From contig JAHBSZ010000005.1 in assembly GCA_019638845.1 (NCBI GenBank), positions 124,001 to 188,000 of the forward strand: a stretch of 64,000 nt of DNA. The letters are read 5' to 3'. The DNA is from Salinibacterium sp. (lineage in GTDB: Bacteria; Actinomycetota; Actinomycetes; Actinomycetales; Microbacteriaceae). A program made the position numbers and the translations under genes. Shown here piece by piece: positions 1-9,241 of the stretch. How positions within the stretch are numbered: position 1 is the first letter of the stretch; each line of letters opens with the position of its first letter. The notes under the pieces are model-generated. The model was not told the DNA's origin, did no database searches, and saw only the letters and a program-made list of their open reading frames with translations.

Positions 1-620
1 TTACTGAATCCCCGACCCGCGACGCCTCGGGTACAGTCGCCGGATTCGCCGACGCGAGCGGGTTGTTCCTCCCCCTCGTCGCCACCCTCAACGCCGCGCG
101 CGTACTCGACTCGATCGCTGGGCTTCTCGGAGTTGACCATTCCGGCCTCGGCGACCTTGCTCGTGAGGCGGAGCCCGGCGCCGACGGACTCGTACTGAAG
201 CCCTACTTCGAGGGCGAGCGCACGCCCAATCTTCCGGATGCCACGGCCACCCTCTTCGGGATGACCCTCGCTTCGAGTACCCGCCCGAACCTCGCGCGCG
301 CAGCGATCGAGGGGCTGCTGTGCGGCCTCGCCGATGGCTTGGACGCTCTTCGCGCACAGGGTGTCGACGCGCGCAGGATCCTACTCATCGGCGGTGCCGC
401 GCAGAATCCGGCGGTCGCGGCCATCGCCGCGCAGGTCTTCGCGGAGCCTGTGGTGGTTCCGCAGCCGGGAGAGTACGTCGCGCTCGGCGCCGCAGCCCAG
501 GCCGCGTGGGCCCTCAACGGCGTGCGCCCGACCTGGCTAGTGCCGCTGGCTGCCGAACCTGCGGTCGACTTCCGCAGCGTCATCCGTGAGCAATATCGAC
601 ATGCAGGACACAGCAGCTAG
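1..620 (+). CDS. xylB: Xylulokinase (FGGY family), C-terminal part; 5' end outside window
   Basis: This is the C-terminal domain of an FGGY-family sugar kinase, open in frame 3 from the window edge. The residues before the first internal start ([13 protein letters not shown]) are typical of xylulokinase, so the gene begins upstream. Visible family motifs are PYFEGERTP, the GGAAQNP segment of the ATP-binding fold and the [15 protein letters not shown] helix near the end. The enzyme phosphorylates D-xylulose to xylulose 5-phosphate in the cytoplasm, feeding the pentose phosphate pathway. It ends at TAG 618-620 and overlaps the end of the convergent dehydrogenase gene by 4 bases. The sugar importers and ROK repressor nearby support a pentose role. 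Another FGGY kinase specificity is possible, since the substrate-binding N-terminus is not visible. Confidence 0.9.
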   Translation, partial: TESPTRDASGTVAGFADASGLFLPLVATLNAARVLDSIAGLLGVDHSGLGDLAREAEPGADGLVLKPYFEGERTPNLPDATATLFGMTLASSTRPNLARAAIEGLLCGLADGLDALRAQGVDARRILLIGGAAQNPAVAAIAAQVFAEPVVVPQPGEYVALGAAAQAAWALNGVRPTWLVPLAAEPAVDFRSVIREQYRHAGHSS

Positions 621-1741
621 ACGGCTAACCACGCACTCCCGTTGGCCGAACTAGCTTCCACTGCGGCGAGCACGCGCTGTACCTGGAGCCCGTCAGCAAA
701 CGAGGGAGTCGGCTGGGTTCCCGATGTAATGCCGTCGACGAAGTCCTTCACCTGGTTCGAGAATCCATGCTCGTACCCGAGGATGTGGCCTGGCGGCCAC
801 CATGCGTCGATGTACGGATGCACTGCCTCGGTGACGGAAATCGAGGTGAAGCCGCGCTCGCCTTCGGGCGCTGTCGCGTCGTAGTAGTTCAGCGAGTTCA
901 TGTTCTCCAGGTCGAAGGAGATCGCCCCCTCCGAGCCCGACACCTCCACGCGCAGGGCGTTCTTGCGTCCGGTAGCGAACCGAGTCGCCTCGAAATTCGC
1001 CAGCACGCCGGTATCGAATCTCCCGGTGAACAGCGCGAGATCGTCTACGGTCACGGGCGCGGTCCCCCCACCAGGCGCTGAGCGCTCGGGTACGAGGGTT
1101 TCGATGATGCCCGACACCTGGGTCAGGCGCGAGCCGGTGATGAACTGGGACAGGTCAACGGCGTGCGCACCGATATCACCGAGGGCGCCGGAGCCCGCAC
1201 GTGACTTGTCGAGGCGCCAGACGAAGGGCGCGTTCGGATCGGCGAGCCAGTCCTGCAGATAGCTCGCGCGCACCTGGTAGATGCGGCCGAGCCTGCCGGA
1301 GGCGACGAGGTCGCGGGCGAAGGTCGCTGCGGGAACGCGGCGGAATGTGAACCCGGTCATGGCGAAGACTCCGCGGGCGGCGGCCCGGGTCGCGGCATCC
1401 GTCATCGCTTCTGCTTCGGCGACGGTGTTCGCGAGCGGCTTCTCGCAGAGAACGTGCTTGCCCGCGTCGAGCGCGGCGATGGCGATCTCGGCGTGCGAGT
1501 CGCCGGGGGTCACGATGTCGACGATGTCGATGTCGTCCCGCTCGATCGCTTCACGCCAGTCGGTGGCCGTCGAGTTCCAGCCCCATTGTGAGGCGGAGGC
1601 TTCCACGTTCGAACGCCCGACGACAAGTTCCATGACGGGCTGGGCATCCAGGTCGAAGAAGTGCGGGGCTACACGCCAGCCCTGGGAATGGGCCGCGCCC
1701 ATGAAACCGTGGCCGATCATCGCAACAGTGAGGGTGTTCAT
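617..1741 (-). CDS. Gfo/Idh/MocA family oxidoreductase
   Basis: A 374-residue NAD(P)-dependent sugar or inositol dehydrogenase-like protein. The N-terminus carries the Rossmann motif GHGFMG (residues 10-15), and CEKPLAN (99-105) contains the EKP triad typical of the family. A GFO/IDH/MocA C-terminal beta-sheet domain follows. Length is normal for the family. It lies downstream of chvE in the same direction, separated by a strong hairpin, so its expression may be partly uncoupled from the importer. The location between a xylulokinase and a monosaccharide importer suggests oxidation of an imported sugar. The exact substrate cannot be read from the sequence. Confidence 0.85.
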   Translation of the reverse strand: MNTLTVAMIGHGFMGAAHSQGWRVAPHFFDLDAQPVMELVVGRSNVEASASQWGWNSTATDWREAIERDDIDIVDIVTPGDSHAEIAIAALDAGKHVLCEKPLANTVAEAEAMTDAATRAAARGVFAMTGFTFRRVPAATFARDLVASGRLGRIYQVRASYLQDWLADPNAPFVWRLDKSRAGSGALGDIGAHAVDLSQFITGSRLTQVSGIIETLVPERSAPGGGTAPVTVDDLALFTGRFDTGVLANFEATRFATGRKNALRVEVSGSEGAISFDLENMNSLNYYDATAPEGERGFTSISVTEAVHPYIDAWWPPGHILGYEHGFSNQVKDFVDGITSGTQPTPSFADGLQVQRVLAAVEASSANGSAWLAV

Positions 1742-1768
1742 GATTCCTAAACGGTAGTGGGATGAGAA

Positions 1769-1799
1769 AGGCCGGTCGGGGCAGTCCCCCGACCGGCCT
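1769..1799 (-). terminator. Hairpin terminator after chvE
   Basis: A perfect 13-bp stem (1769-1781 with 1787-1799) encloses a 5-base loop (cagtc). It sits 15 bases after the chvE stop and before the dehydrogenase start. The minus strand then reads TTCTCATC, only weakly T-rich. It probably terminates or attenuates chvE transcription ahead of the dehydrogenase gene. Confidence 0.75.
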
Positions 1800-1814
1800 C
1801 ACTGTGCCGACGAA

Positions 1815-2918
1815 TTAGCCCTTTGCGGCTGCCTCGAGGGTGGGGTTGTTGGCGTACGCCTGAACTGCGTTGTCCTTGGTCACGACGACCGGGGCGAGCA
1901 GGTAGGACGGAACGACCTTTACACCGTTGTCGTAGGACGTGGTGTCGTTGATCTCGGAAACGGCCTTGCCAGCCTGCAGCTCCTTGACCATGTCAACTGC
2001 TGCAGACACCAGCGAGCGGGTGTCCTTGTAGATGGTCATGTACTGCTCGCCAGCCATGATCGACTTGACGGACTCGACCTCGGAGTCCTGGCCAGTCACG
2101 ACCGGGATCGGCTTGCCAGCGCTGCGGACCGACTCAATGATCGCGCGAGCCAAGGTGTCGTTCGGGGAAAGAACGCCATCGAGGTCCGTGCTCTGGTAGT
2201 TCGCAGCGAGAAGGGTGTCCATGCGGCTCTGCGCGTTGGCTGCAAGCCAACCCTGCGTAGCAGTCTGGGCAACCGCGGTCTGGCCAGACACGACGACGAG
2301 GGTTCCGTCATCGATCTTCGGCTGGAGAACGTCCATTGCGCCCTTGAAGAACACGCCGGCGTTGTTGTCGTCGGGCGAGCCCGAGAACAGCTCGATGTTG
2401 TAGGACTTCTTGTCCGGGAACTTCGCCTTGAGTCCATCAAGGAGTGCCTGGCCCTGGAGCTGGCCAACCTTGAAGTTGTCGAACGCGAGGTAGTAGTCAA
2501 CGGCCTGGGTGTTCAGGATGAGACGGTCGTACGCGATAACAGTGGCACCCGCGGCGTGCGCTGCCTCAACCTGCGAGGAAAGCTGCGAGCCGTCCTTGGC
2601 ACCAATGATGATGACCTTGGCGCCGTTGGTCACCATCGAGGTGATCTGGTTCTGCTGCTCGGCCACCGTGTTGCTGGCCGGCGCGTACTGCACGTCAGGC
2701 TTGAAGCCCGCCGCGGTGAGACCGTCGGTGAAGAGCTGGCCCGCGAGGACCCAGTTCTCCGAAGTCTTGTCGGGCAGTGCGACACCGATGCTGGCGTCAG
2801 CGGCAAACCCGGCGGCGGCTTCTGTGCCTGTACCGGTGTCAGTGCGCGCAGAGCAGCCTGCGAGGGTCATCGCCGCGATGGCGACAAAGCTCGCCGTCGC
2901 GATAACGAGTTTCTTCAT
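1815..2918 (-). CDS. chvE: Monosaccharide ABC transporter substrate-binding lipoprotein (ChvE type)
   Basis: A 367-residue periplasmic-binding-protein-fold lipoprotein. The start is the ATG at 2918, preceded by AGGAAAGAG; an upstream extension of the frame lacks a signal peptide and is rejected. The signal peptide MKKLVIATASFVAIAAMT ends in the lipobox LAGC (Cys22). IELFSGSPDDNNAG and YDNGVKVVPSYLL match the ChvE family of multiple-monosaccharide binding proteins, which carry xylose, arabinose, galactose or glucose. It lies downstream of its permease (mmsB) and ATPase (mmsA) genes and is followed by a strong terminator. This protein would be membrane-anchored outside the cell and deliver sugar to the permease. 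Confidence 0.9.
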   Translation of the reverse strand: MKKLVIATASFVAIAAMTLAGCSARTDTGTGTEAAAGFAADASIGVALPDKTSENWVLAGQLFTDGLTAAGFKPDVQYAPASNTVAEQQNQITSMVTNGAKVIIIGAKDGSQLSSQVEAAHAAGATVIAYDRLILNTQAVDYYLAFDNFKVGQLQGQALLDGLKAKFPDKKSYNIELFSGSPDDNNAGVFFKGAMDVLQPKIDDGTLVVVSGQTAVAQTATQGWLAANAQSRMDTLLAANYQSTDLDGVLSPNDTLARAIIESVRSAGKPIPVVTGQDSEVESVKSIMAGEQYMTIYKDTRSLVSAAVDMVKELQAGKAVSEINDTTSYDNGVKVVPSYLLAPVVVTKDNAVQAYANNPTLEAAAKG

Positions 2919-2967
2919 TGGTATTCTCTTTCCTGGTGCATCTGGATAGGTGGAAACCACGTTGTTC

Positions 2968-4347
2968 TTAGCCTTCGGGAGTGAGGTCCTGAGGGCGAGA
3001 GGTTTCCTGGGCCCCACCCGTAGGGGTGGGAGTCTGTGTACCTAGCGGGGCCGCAGGTACCGGCGTCAGATCGACGTCGGACTTGCGGCCTCGCGTCAGT
3101 AGGCCGATTATCGACGGCTTGCCTTGGCGCTTCGAGTAGACATCGACGCCGACCGCCACGAGCAGCACGAGTCCCTTGATCATCTGGACTCGGTCGGCAC
3201 CCACGCTCAGCAACTGGAGTCCGTTGTTGAGCACGGCGATCACGAGACCGCCGACTATCGAACCGACGATAGTTCCGATGCCGCCGGAGACCGCTGCGCC
3301 ACCGATGAACACTGCTGCGATGGCGTCGAGCTCCCAGCCCACACCGTCGCCGGGACCGGATGCCACGGACCGGGCGATCCACAGCATGCCCGCGATCGCG
3401 GCGATCACCGACATGTTGGCAATGACGAAGAAGTTCACGCGGCGGATGTTCACACCAGAGAGCTCGGCGGCTCGCCAGTTGCCACCAACTGCGTAGATGT
3501 GGCGACCGATAGTCGTGTTGTTGGTGAGGAAGGAGTACCCGAGCACGAGCACGCCGAGCACGATTCCTGAGATCGGATAGCTCGTGCCGACTCGGCCCGA
3601 AGCAAACAGGTAGGTGGCGCCGGCGACGACCAGCAGGAGCACGACTACCTTCACGATGCTCACCCACAGCGGGGCGGGAACGGCGCCCATCTTGCGCTGG
3701 TTGCTGCGCCCGCGGCGCTCCTGCCAGACGATCGCGATCCCGACGAGGAGTCCGAGGATGAGCGTGGGGTTGGAGAAGCCGAAGTCCGGGCCGAAGTCCG
3801 GAAGGTATCCGCCACCGATGAAGGTGAAGTCACGGGGCACCGGGATCGACGTCGAGTTGCCCACGAACTGGTTAGCCCCACGGAAGAAGAGCATTCCCGC
3901 AAGGGTCACGATGAACGCGGGGACCCCGACGTAGGCGACCCACCAACCCTGCCAAGCACCGACCAGCGCGCCGACGACGAGCCCGAGCACCATCGCGAGG
4001 GGCCAGGGGAAGTTCCAGACGAACATCGACTGCGCAACGACGATCCCGACGAACGCTGCTACCGAACCGACCGACAGGTCGATGTGGCCGGCCACGATGA
4101 CCATGACCATGCCGACAGCGAGCACGAGAACGTAGGCGTTGCCGTTGACCAGGTTGATGAGGTTGACCGGGTCGAGGGTCTTGCCGTTGGTCAGGATCTC
4201 GAACAGCACGATGATCACGACGAGTGCGCCGAGGATGCCGAACTGGCGGACGCCGCCAGGGCCGCCGCCGAAGACCTTGCCGAGGTCACGGAACCGGAAC
4301 GGGGCCTTCTCGACGGCTGCTGTGTCGCTCTTGGTGGTGTTCGTCAT
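2968..4347 (-). CDS. mmsB: Monosaccharide ABC transporter permease (MmsB/GguB type)
   Basis: A 459-residue inner-membrane permease of the ribose/xylose branch (BPD_transp_2). Many hydrophobic segments run through the protein. GHIDLSVGSVAAFVG is the family hallmark near residue 90, and GGAAVSGGIGTIVGSIVGGLVIAVLNNGLQLL lies in the second half as the coupling region. The C-terminal tail is proline- and threonine-rich and looks disordered. It is longer than simple RbsC permeases, as expected for MmsB proteins. It starts 3 bases after the MmsA stop and ends about 50 bases before chvE, so the three genes form one operon transcribed from near 5970. Confidence 0.9.
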   Translation of the reverse strand: MTNTTKSDTAAVEKAPFRFRDLGKVFGGGPGGVRQFGILGALVVIIVLFEILTNGKTLDPVNLINLVNGNAYVLVLAVGMVMVIVAGHIDLSVGSVAAFVGIVVAQSMFVWNFPWPLAMVLGLVVGALVGAWQGWWVAYVGVPAFIVTLAGMLFFRGANQFVGNSTSIPVPRDFTFIGGGYLPDFGPDFGFSNPTLILGLLVGIAIVWQERRGRSNQRKMGAVPAPLWVSIVKVVVLLLVVAGATYLFASGRVGTSYPISGIVLGVLVLGYSFLTNNTTIGRHIYAVGGNWRAAELSGVNIRRVNFFVIANMSVIAAIAGMLWIARSVASGPGDGVGWELDAIAAVFIGGAAVSGGIGTIVGSIVGGLVIAVLNNGLQLLSVGADRVQMIKGLVLLVAVGVDVYSKRQGKPSIIGLLTRGRKSDVDLTPVPAAPLGTQTPTPTGGAQETSRPQDLTPEG

Positions 4348-4349
4348 CG

Positions 4350-5921
4350 CTAAGAGGCCTTCTTGTTCGAGGATGTCATGCTGCGCATAAGTGATTCTGG
4401 ATTCGCCTGTTCGGCGGTCATCTCGTTGGTGATGGCGCCTTCGAAGATCGTGTAGATGCGGTCCGATACGCCGAGCAGTTCGGGCAGCTCGGAGGAGATC
4501 ATGATGATGCCCTTGCCTGCGGCCGCGAGGTCGTTGATGATGCCGTAGATCTCGGTCTTCGCCCCGACGTCAATCCCGCGCGTGGGCTCATCGAGGATGA
4601 GCAGGTCGGGGTCCGTGAACATCCACTTCGCGAGGACAACCTTCTGTTGGTTGCCTCCCGAGAGCTTGTTCACTCCCTCGTCCACTGTCGGCGTCTTGAT
4701 GCGCAGGCTCTTACGGAACTTCTCGGAGACGTTGTACTCCGCGACCTTGTCGACGACGTCGAGTGTCGAGATCTTGGAGAGCTTGGCCGCGGTGACCGAC
4801 GTCTTGATGTCGTCGAGGAGGTTCAATCCGAGGGCCTTGCGATCCTCGCTCACGTACGCCAGCCCATTGTCGATCGCGTCGTAAACAGTCCGGAGACGGA
4901 TCTCCTCCCCGTCTTTGAAGATCTCACCGGAGACGAAGTTGCCGTACGACCTGCCGAAGAGGCTCATCGCGAGTTCCGTGCGCCCCGCTCCCATGAGACC
5001 AGCGAATCCGACGACCTCACCCCTGCGCACGGTAAAGCTGGAGTTCTTGACCACGAGACGGTCTGCGGAGTGGGGGTGCTGAACGATCCAGTTCTTTACC
5101 TCAAAGAACACGTCGCCGATCGTCGAGGTGCGCTTCGGGAAGCGATTCTCGAGCACCCGACCGACCATGCCCCGGATGATCCTGTCTTCATCGACCCCGT
5201 CGCGGGCGACATCGAGGGTCTCGATGGTCTTTCCGTCGCGCAGGATCGTGATCTCGTCGGCGATCGCCTCGATCTCGTTGAGCTTGTGAGAGATCATGAT
5301 GCTCGTGATCCCTCGCCCCTTGAGGCCGCGCAGGAGGTCGAGGAGGTGCTGCGAGTCTGACTCGTTCAGAGCCGCGGTGGGCTCGTCGAGGATCAGCAGC
5401 TTTACCGACTTGTTGAGTGCTTTTGCGATCTCGACGAGCTGTTGCTTGCCGACGCCGATGTCCTTGACCAGGGTTTCTGGATCGTCGTCGAGACCGACAC
5501 GCGCGAGAAGTTCGGTGGCACGGTTCTTCGCGGCGATCCAGTCGATCGCCCCGTACCTCGTCGGCTCGTTGCCCAGGAAGATGTTCTCGGTGATCGAGAG
5601 CAGCGGGATCAGCGCCAGCTCCTGATGGATTATGGCAATACCGGCATGCTCGCTTTGGCGGATATTGCTGAACCGAACTTCGGCGCCTTGGTACAGGATC
5701 TGTCCCGTGTAGCTTCCGTACGGGTAAACGCCCGAGAGCACCTTCATAAGAGTGGACTTGCCAGCGCCGTTCTCGCCGCAGATGGCGTGGATCTCGCCAG
5801 CACGAACCTTGAGGGTGACATTCTCCAGCGCCTTGACGCCAGGGAATTCCTTGGTGATCGAGCGCATCTCAAGAATCGTCGGCACAGCGTTCATCGGCTC
5901 AGGTTTGCCTGCCAATTCCAC
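4350..5921 (-). CDS. mmsA: Monosaccharide ABC transporter ATP-binding protein, two NBDs (MmsA/GguA type)
   Basis: A 523-residue protein with two fused nucleotide-binding domains, as in RbsA/XylG/MmsA. The first domain has Walker [10 protein letters not shown] and Walker [12 protein letters not shown]. The second has a degenerate P-loop ([10 protein letters not shown]), the signature LSGGNQQK and [12 protein letters not shown]; this asymmetry is normal for the family. I chose the GTG at 5921 because GGAGGT lies 5 bases upstream. A further in-frame ATG at 5939 has no ribosome site, and another at 5876 is also possible. It energises sugar import with MmsB and ChvE and is the first gene of the operon. 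Confidence 0.9.
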   Translation of the reverse strand: MELAGKPEPMNAVPTILEMRSITKEFPGVKALENVTLKVRAGEIHAICGENGAGKSTLMKVLSGVYPYGSYTGQILYQGAEVRFSNIRQSEHAGIAIIHQELALIPLLSITENIFLGNEPTRYGAIDWIAAKNRATELLARVGLDDDPETLVKDIGVGKQQLVEIAKALNKSVKLLILDEPTAALNESDSQHLLDLLRGLKGRGITSIMISHKLNEIEAIADEITILRDGKTIETLDVARDGVDEDRIIRGMVGRVLENRFPKRTSTIGDVFFEVKNWIVQHPHSADRLVVKNSSFTVRRGEVVGFAGLMGAGRTELAMSLFGRSYGNFVSGEIFKDGEEIRLRTVYDAIDNGLAYVSEDRKALGLNLLDDIKTSVTAAKLSKISTLDVVDKVAEYNVSEKFRKSLRIKTPTVDEGVNKLSGGNQQKVVLAKWMFTDPDLLILDEPTRGIDVGAKTEIYGIINDLAAAGKGIIMISSELPELLGVSDRIYTIFEGAITNEMTAEQANPESLMRSMTSSNKKAS

Positions 5922-5944
5922 TTGTGACCTCCGCGTCATGAGTT

Positions 5945-5965
5945 CGCACCACCGTTTCTGGTGCG
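5945..5965 (-). promoter_or_regulatory. Inverted repeat in the mmsA leader
   Basis: A perfect 7-bp inverted repeat (cgcacca / tggtgcg) with a 7-base spacer lies between the predicted mmsA transcription start (about 5971) and its ribosome site. It could be an operator for the divergent ROK regulator or a leader hairpin. Sequence alone does not decide. Confidence 0.45.
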
Positions 5966-5977
5966 GCCTGCATCGAA

Positions 5978-6006
5978 AACCTAACCCTCGGAATGCTTGG
6001 CGTCAA
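5978..6006 (-). promoter_or_regulatory. Promoter of mmsA-mmsB-chvE
   Basis: On the minus strand a -35 box TTGACG (6001-6006) and a -10 box TAGGTT (5978-5983) are separated by exactly 17 bases. This places transcription start near 5971, about 50 bases before the chosen mmsA GTG. The surrounding 5940-6110 stretch is clearly more AT-rich than the genes. Confidence 0.65.
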
Positions 6007-6119
6007 ATATTGAACACAAGCCTGAGAAAATCGTGACCGTATTGAAAGATGGGTTTGTGTTCCAAACCCGCATAAATACAGGGAAGTACCATAAGAATGC
6101 GGCTCACGTGTATCTTTGG

Positions 6120-7310
6120 GTGGTGCAAAGCCGCAACCCAACGCCGGGTTCCCAGACTTCATTACGCGAAGCCAACCGCGCGCGTATCGTCGAGTCGCTC
6201 ATGCACCACGGTCATCTCACACAGGTCGAACTCGCCGGTTCGACGGGACTCTCTCCGGCCACAGTGTCGAATATCGTCAAGGAACTCGCCGCCTCTGGGG
6301 TGCTCAAGACCTCGGTGACCTCGCGAAGCGGGCGCCGCGCGACCGAAGTCACGCTCGCTCGCAAGCTCGGCCTCGTCGCGGGCCTGCACTTCTCTAGCCG
6401 ACACCTTCGCGTGGCGATCTCTGACGTGGGGCGGACAGTCGTCGCCGAGAATCACGTGCCGCTGGCACTCGATCACCGGCACGACCGTGAACTCGACCGC
6501 GCCACCCTCCTGATGAGTGACATGCTCGATTCGGTCAACGCGAGCTTCTCCGACCTCCTCGCCGTCGGTATCGGCCTTCCGGCACCCGTCGATGAGGCGA
6601 CGGGCATGATTGCAACCCCTGGACTGCTGCGAGGCTGGGAAAACGTGCGGGTCGCCGAAGTCCTGACCAATCGCATCGATGTTCCCGCCTTTGTCGATAG
6701 CGAAGCGAATCTCGGCGCGCTCGCCGAGGTTCGTTCGGGTGCCGCACGCGGAGCGCGGGGTGCCGTCTACATTCGCGTCGGTCACGGCGTGAGCGCTGGG
6801 CTCGTGATCAACAGCGCCATCTACCGCGGCGTCACGGGCAAGGCCGGTCAAATCGGTCACGTCACCATCGACGAGAACGGGCCGATTTGCCGATGTGGGA
6901 GCAGGGGTTGCCTCGATACCCTCGCGGGCGGCCCAGCCCTACTCGAACTGTTCCGCGATGATCCGGGAATGCAGCGTCTGCGGGACCTACTGGTGCGCGC
7001 CGACTCCGGCGACGCAAGCGCGCGCCGGGTGATCGCCGATGCTGGTCGGCACATCGGTATCGCAGCCGCGAGCCTATGCAACCTCCTTGACCCGGAGCGG
7101 CTTGTGATCGGGGGCGAGCTGGCGCAGGCTGGCGAGATCCTCCTTGCCCCCATGAGGCACGCTCTCGAGCGATCCGCACTTGCGGGCGCGGGGGGCGTTC
7201 CCGAGATAGTGCAGGGCGAACTCGGCGAGCGCGCGGAGGTATTGGGCGCACTCGCACTCGCCAGCGATAACGTCGGTCTTGAGGCCGAGGTAAGAGGCAG
7301 CACCCGTTGA
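6120..7310 (+). CDS. ROK family transcriptional regulator (XylR-like)
   Basis: A repressor of about 396 residues. An N-terminal winged helix-turn-helix (TQVELAGSTGLSPATVSNIV) is followed by a ROK sugar-kinase-like domain. CRCGSRGCLDTLAG carries the cysteine zinc motif (C-x-C-x4-C) found in ROK proteins. The frame stays open back to 5997, but that region is AT-rich promoter DNA. I place the start at tandem GTG codons at 6120 and 6123; neither has a strong ribosome site, so this is uncertain. It is divergent from the mmsA operon and its stop overlaps the possible TTG start of the next gene. It likely represses both sugar importers until a pentose or its derivative binds. Confidence 0.85.
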   Translation: MVQSRNPTPGSQTSLREANRARIVESLMHHGHLTQVELAGSTGLSPATVSNIVKELAASGVLKTSVTSRSGRRATEVTLARKLGLVAGLHFSSRHLRVAISDVGRTVVAENHVPLALDHRHDRELDRATLLMSDMLDSVNASFSDLLAVGIGLPAPVDEATGMIATPGLLRGWENVRVAEVLTNRIDVPAFVDSEANLGALAEVRSGAARGARGAVYIRVGHGVSAGLVINSAIYRGVTGKAGQIGHVTIDENGPICRCGSRGCLDTLAGGPALLELFRDDPGMQRLRDLLVRADSGDASARRVIADAGRHIGIAAASLCNLLDPERLVIGGELAQAGEILLAPMRHALERSALAGAGGVPEIVQGELGERAEVLGALALASDNVGLEAEVRGSTR

Positions 7311-7357
7311 ATCCCCTATCCACAGCAACACTCGAGCCACCAACGAAGGCGGTCCCA

Positions 7358-8422
7358 GTGAGAGGCACCCGACTGAAGTCCAGGCTCGTCCGACTCGCAG
7401 CGATTGCGGTTGTCGCGATAGTCGCCTCGACTGGACTTGTAGCATGCACCGCGGGAAGTGACGCGGTGAAAATCGCGCTTCTCCTCCCCGAATCGAAAAC
7501 CGCACGCTACGAGGCGTTCGACCGTCCGTTCTTCGAGAAACGAGTCAGCGAACTGGGTAACTACGACGTTCTGTATTCGAACGCCGACCAGGATGCGGCA
7601 AAGCAGCAGTCGCAGGCCGAAGCGGCGCTGGCATCCGGCGTTCGCGTTCTCGTGCTCGACCCCGTCGACTCGTCCGCGGCGGCGAGTATTGTCGCCGCAG
7701 CCAACGCGCAGGGCGTTCCCGTTATCGCGTACGACCGGATAGTGAACGGCGGAAAGCTCGCCTACTACGTGTCTTTCGACAACAGGAACATCGGCGAGTT
7801 GCAAGGCAAGGCGCTCGTGGCCAAGCTCGATGCAGACGGTGCCAGCGGCGGCATTCTCATGGTCAACGGCTCACCCACAGACGGCAACGCCGGGGAGTTC
7901 AAGTCGGGTGCGCTCAGCCAGATCGAACCCAGCAACTACCCCGTTCTCGCCGACTTCGATTCCCCCGACTGGAGCCCGGACAAGGCACAGGACTGGGTTG
8001 CCGGCCAGATCGTGCAGTTCGGCGGACGGATTGCGGGCGTCTACGCGGCAAATGACGGGACGGCGGGCGGCGCGATCGCAGCGCTCAAAGCTGCCAACGT
8101 CAGCCCGCTGCCCATCGTTACGGGCCAGGATGCCGAACTCGCGGGAATCCAGCGCATCGTGTCGGGTGACCAGTACATGACCATCTACAAGGCAATGAAA
8201 GCACAGGCCACCCTTGCCGCCGAGGTCGCTGTCAAACTGGCGAAAGGTGAGCCCGTCACGGGCGATATCGAGATCAACGGGGCCCCCGCGACCCTGCTCT
8301 CGGCGGTTGTCGTCACGGTCGACAACATCATGAATACCGTTGTCGCAGACGGAATCTATACGGTTGCCGAGATCTGCACCCCCGAATACGCCGCAGCCTG
8401 TGCTGCGGCGGGAATCCGCTAG
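7358..8422 (+). CDS. Sugar ABC transporter substrate-binding lipoprotein (XylF-like)
   Basis: A substrate-binding lipoprotein of about 354 residues in the xylose/ribose-binding family. I chose GTG 7358: it has GAAGG 8 bases upstream and gives a short signal peptide ending in LVAC. The frame also reaches a TTG at 7307 that overlaps the ROK stop (TTGA), which would add 17 residues; translational coupling from there is possible. VIAYDRIVNGGKLAYYVSFDN and PIVTGQDAELAGIQRIVSGDQYMTIYK resemble XylF. It is followed after 6 bases by its ATPase and then its permease. It is distantly similar to the ChvE-type protein at 1.8-2.9 kb, so the two transporters may cover different sugars. Confidence 0.87.
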   Translation: MRGTRLKSRLVRLAAIAVVAIVASTGLVACTAGSDAVKIALLLPESKTARYEAFDRPFFEKRVSELGNYDVLYSNADQDAAKQQSQAEAALASGVRVLVLDPVDSSAAASIVAAANAQGVPVIAYDRIVNGGKLAYYVSFDNRNIGELQGKALVAKLDADGASGGILMVNGSPTDGNAGEFKSGALSQIEPSNYPVLADFDSPDWSPDKAQDWVAGQIVQFGGRIAGVYAANDGTAGGAIAALKAANVSPLPIVTGQDAELAGIQRIVSGDQYMTIYKAMKAQATLAAEVAVKLAKGEPVTGDIEINGAPATLLSAVVVTVDNIMNTVVADGIYTVAEICTPEYAAACAAAGIR

Positions 8423-8428
8423 GACCGC

Positions 8429-9241
8429 ATGCCCACTCTCTCCCACACCACGCCACGCTCTCGAACTGACGCGCACCTGCTCTCGCTGCGCGGAATTACC
8501 AAGCGCTTCGGAGCAGTTCGGGCTCTCACCGGCGTCGACCTCGACGTGTTTGCTGGCGAAGTAGTCGCGATCGTCGGTGACAATGGGGCGGGAAAATCGA
8601 CCCTCGTCAAGATCCTTGCCGGTGTGCACCCGCCAGACGCGGGCACCATCTCGTTCGGCGGCGTGATGACGACGATCCCGACCCCGACCGACTCCCGAGA
8701 TCTCGGCATAGCGACCGTGTATCAAGATCTCTCGCTGTGCGACAACCTCGACGTCGTGAGCAACCTCTGGCTCGGGCGCGAACTGCGTAAGGGTGGCGCC
8801 CTCGACGAGGTCGAGATGGAGCAGCGATCATGGACGCTGCTGCGTGAACTCAGTGCCCGCATTCCCTCGGTGCGGATTCCTGTCGCGTCCCTCTCGGGCG
8901 GGCAACGGCAGACGGTAGCGATCGCGCGCTCGCTCATCGGCGAACCGAGTGTCGTCATCCTCGATGAGCCAACGGCGGCACTGGGTGTTGCCCAGACTGC
9001 CGAGGTGCTTAACCTCATCGAGCGCCTGCGCGAGCGCGGGCTCGGGGTCATCCTCATCAGTCACAACATCGCCGATGTGCAGGCGGTCGCCGACCGCATC
9101 GTCGTGCTGCGACTTGGCAGGAACAACGGCGACTTCAGAATCGCGGATGTCACGAGCGAAATGATCATCGGCGCGATCACGGGAGCCACCGACAACTCGG
9201 TCAGCCGTCGTGCTGCGCTGCAAGAGGAGAACGACTCATGA
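8429..9241 (+). CDS. Sugar ABC transporter ATP-binding protein, single NBD
   Basis: A 270-residue ATPase with one nucleotide-binding domain: Walker A GDNGAGKST, signature LSGGQRQ, Walker [12 protein letters not shown] and an H-loop His in LISHN. Most xylose/ribose-type importers use a double-domain ATPase of about 500 residues, so this is the single-domain variant that presumably works as a homodimer, as in FrcA-like systems. It begins 6 bases after the binding-protein stop and overlaps the permease start by 4 bases (ATGA). It energises import with the flanking binding protein and permease. Confidence 0.9.
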   Translation: MPTLSHTTPRSRTDAHLLSLRGITKRFGAVRALTGVDLDVFAGEVVAIVGDNGAGKSTLVKILAGVHPPDAGTISFGGVMTTIPTPTDSRDLGIATVYQDLSLCDNLDVVSNLWLGRELRKGGALDEVEMEQRSWTLLRELSARIPSVRIPVASLSGGQRQTVAIARSLIGEPSVVILDEPTAALGVAQTAEVLNLIERLRERGLGVILISHNIADVQAVADRIVVLRLGRNNGDFRIADVTSEMIIGAITGATDNSVSRRAALQEENDS

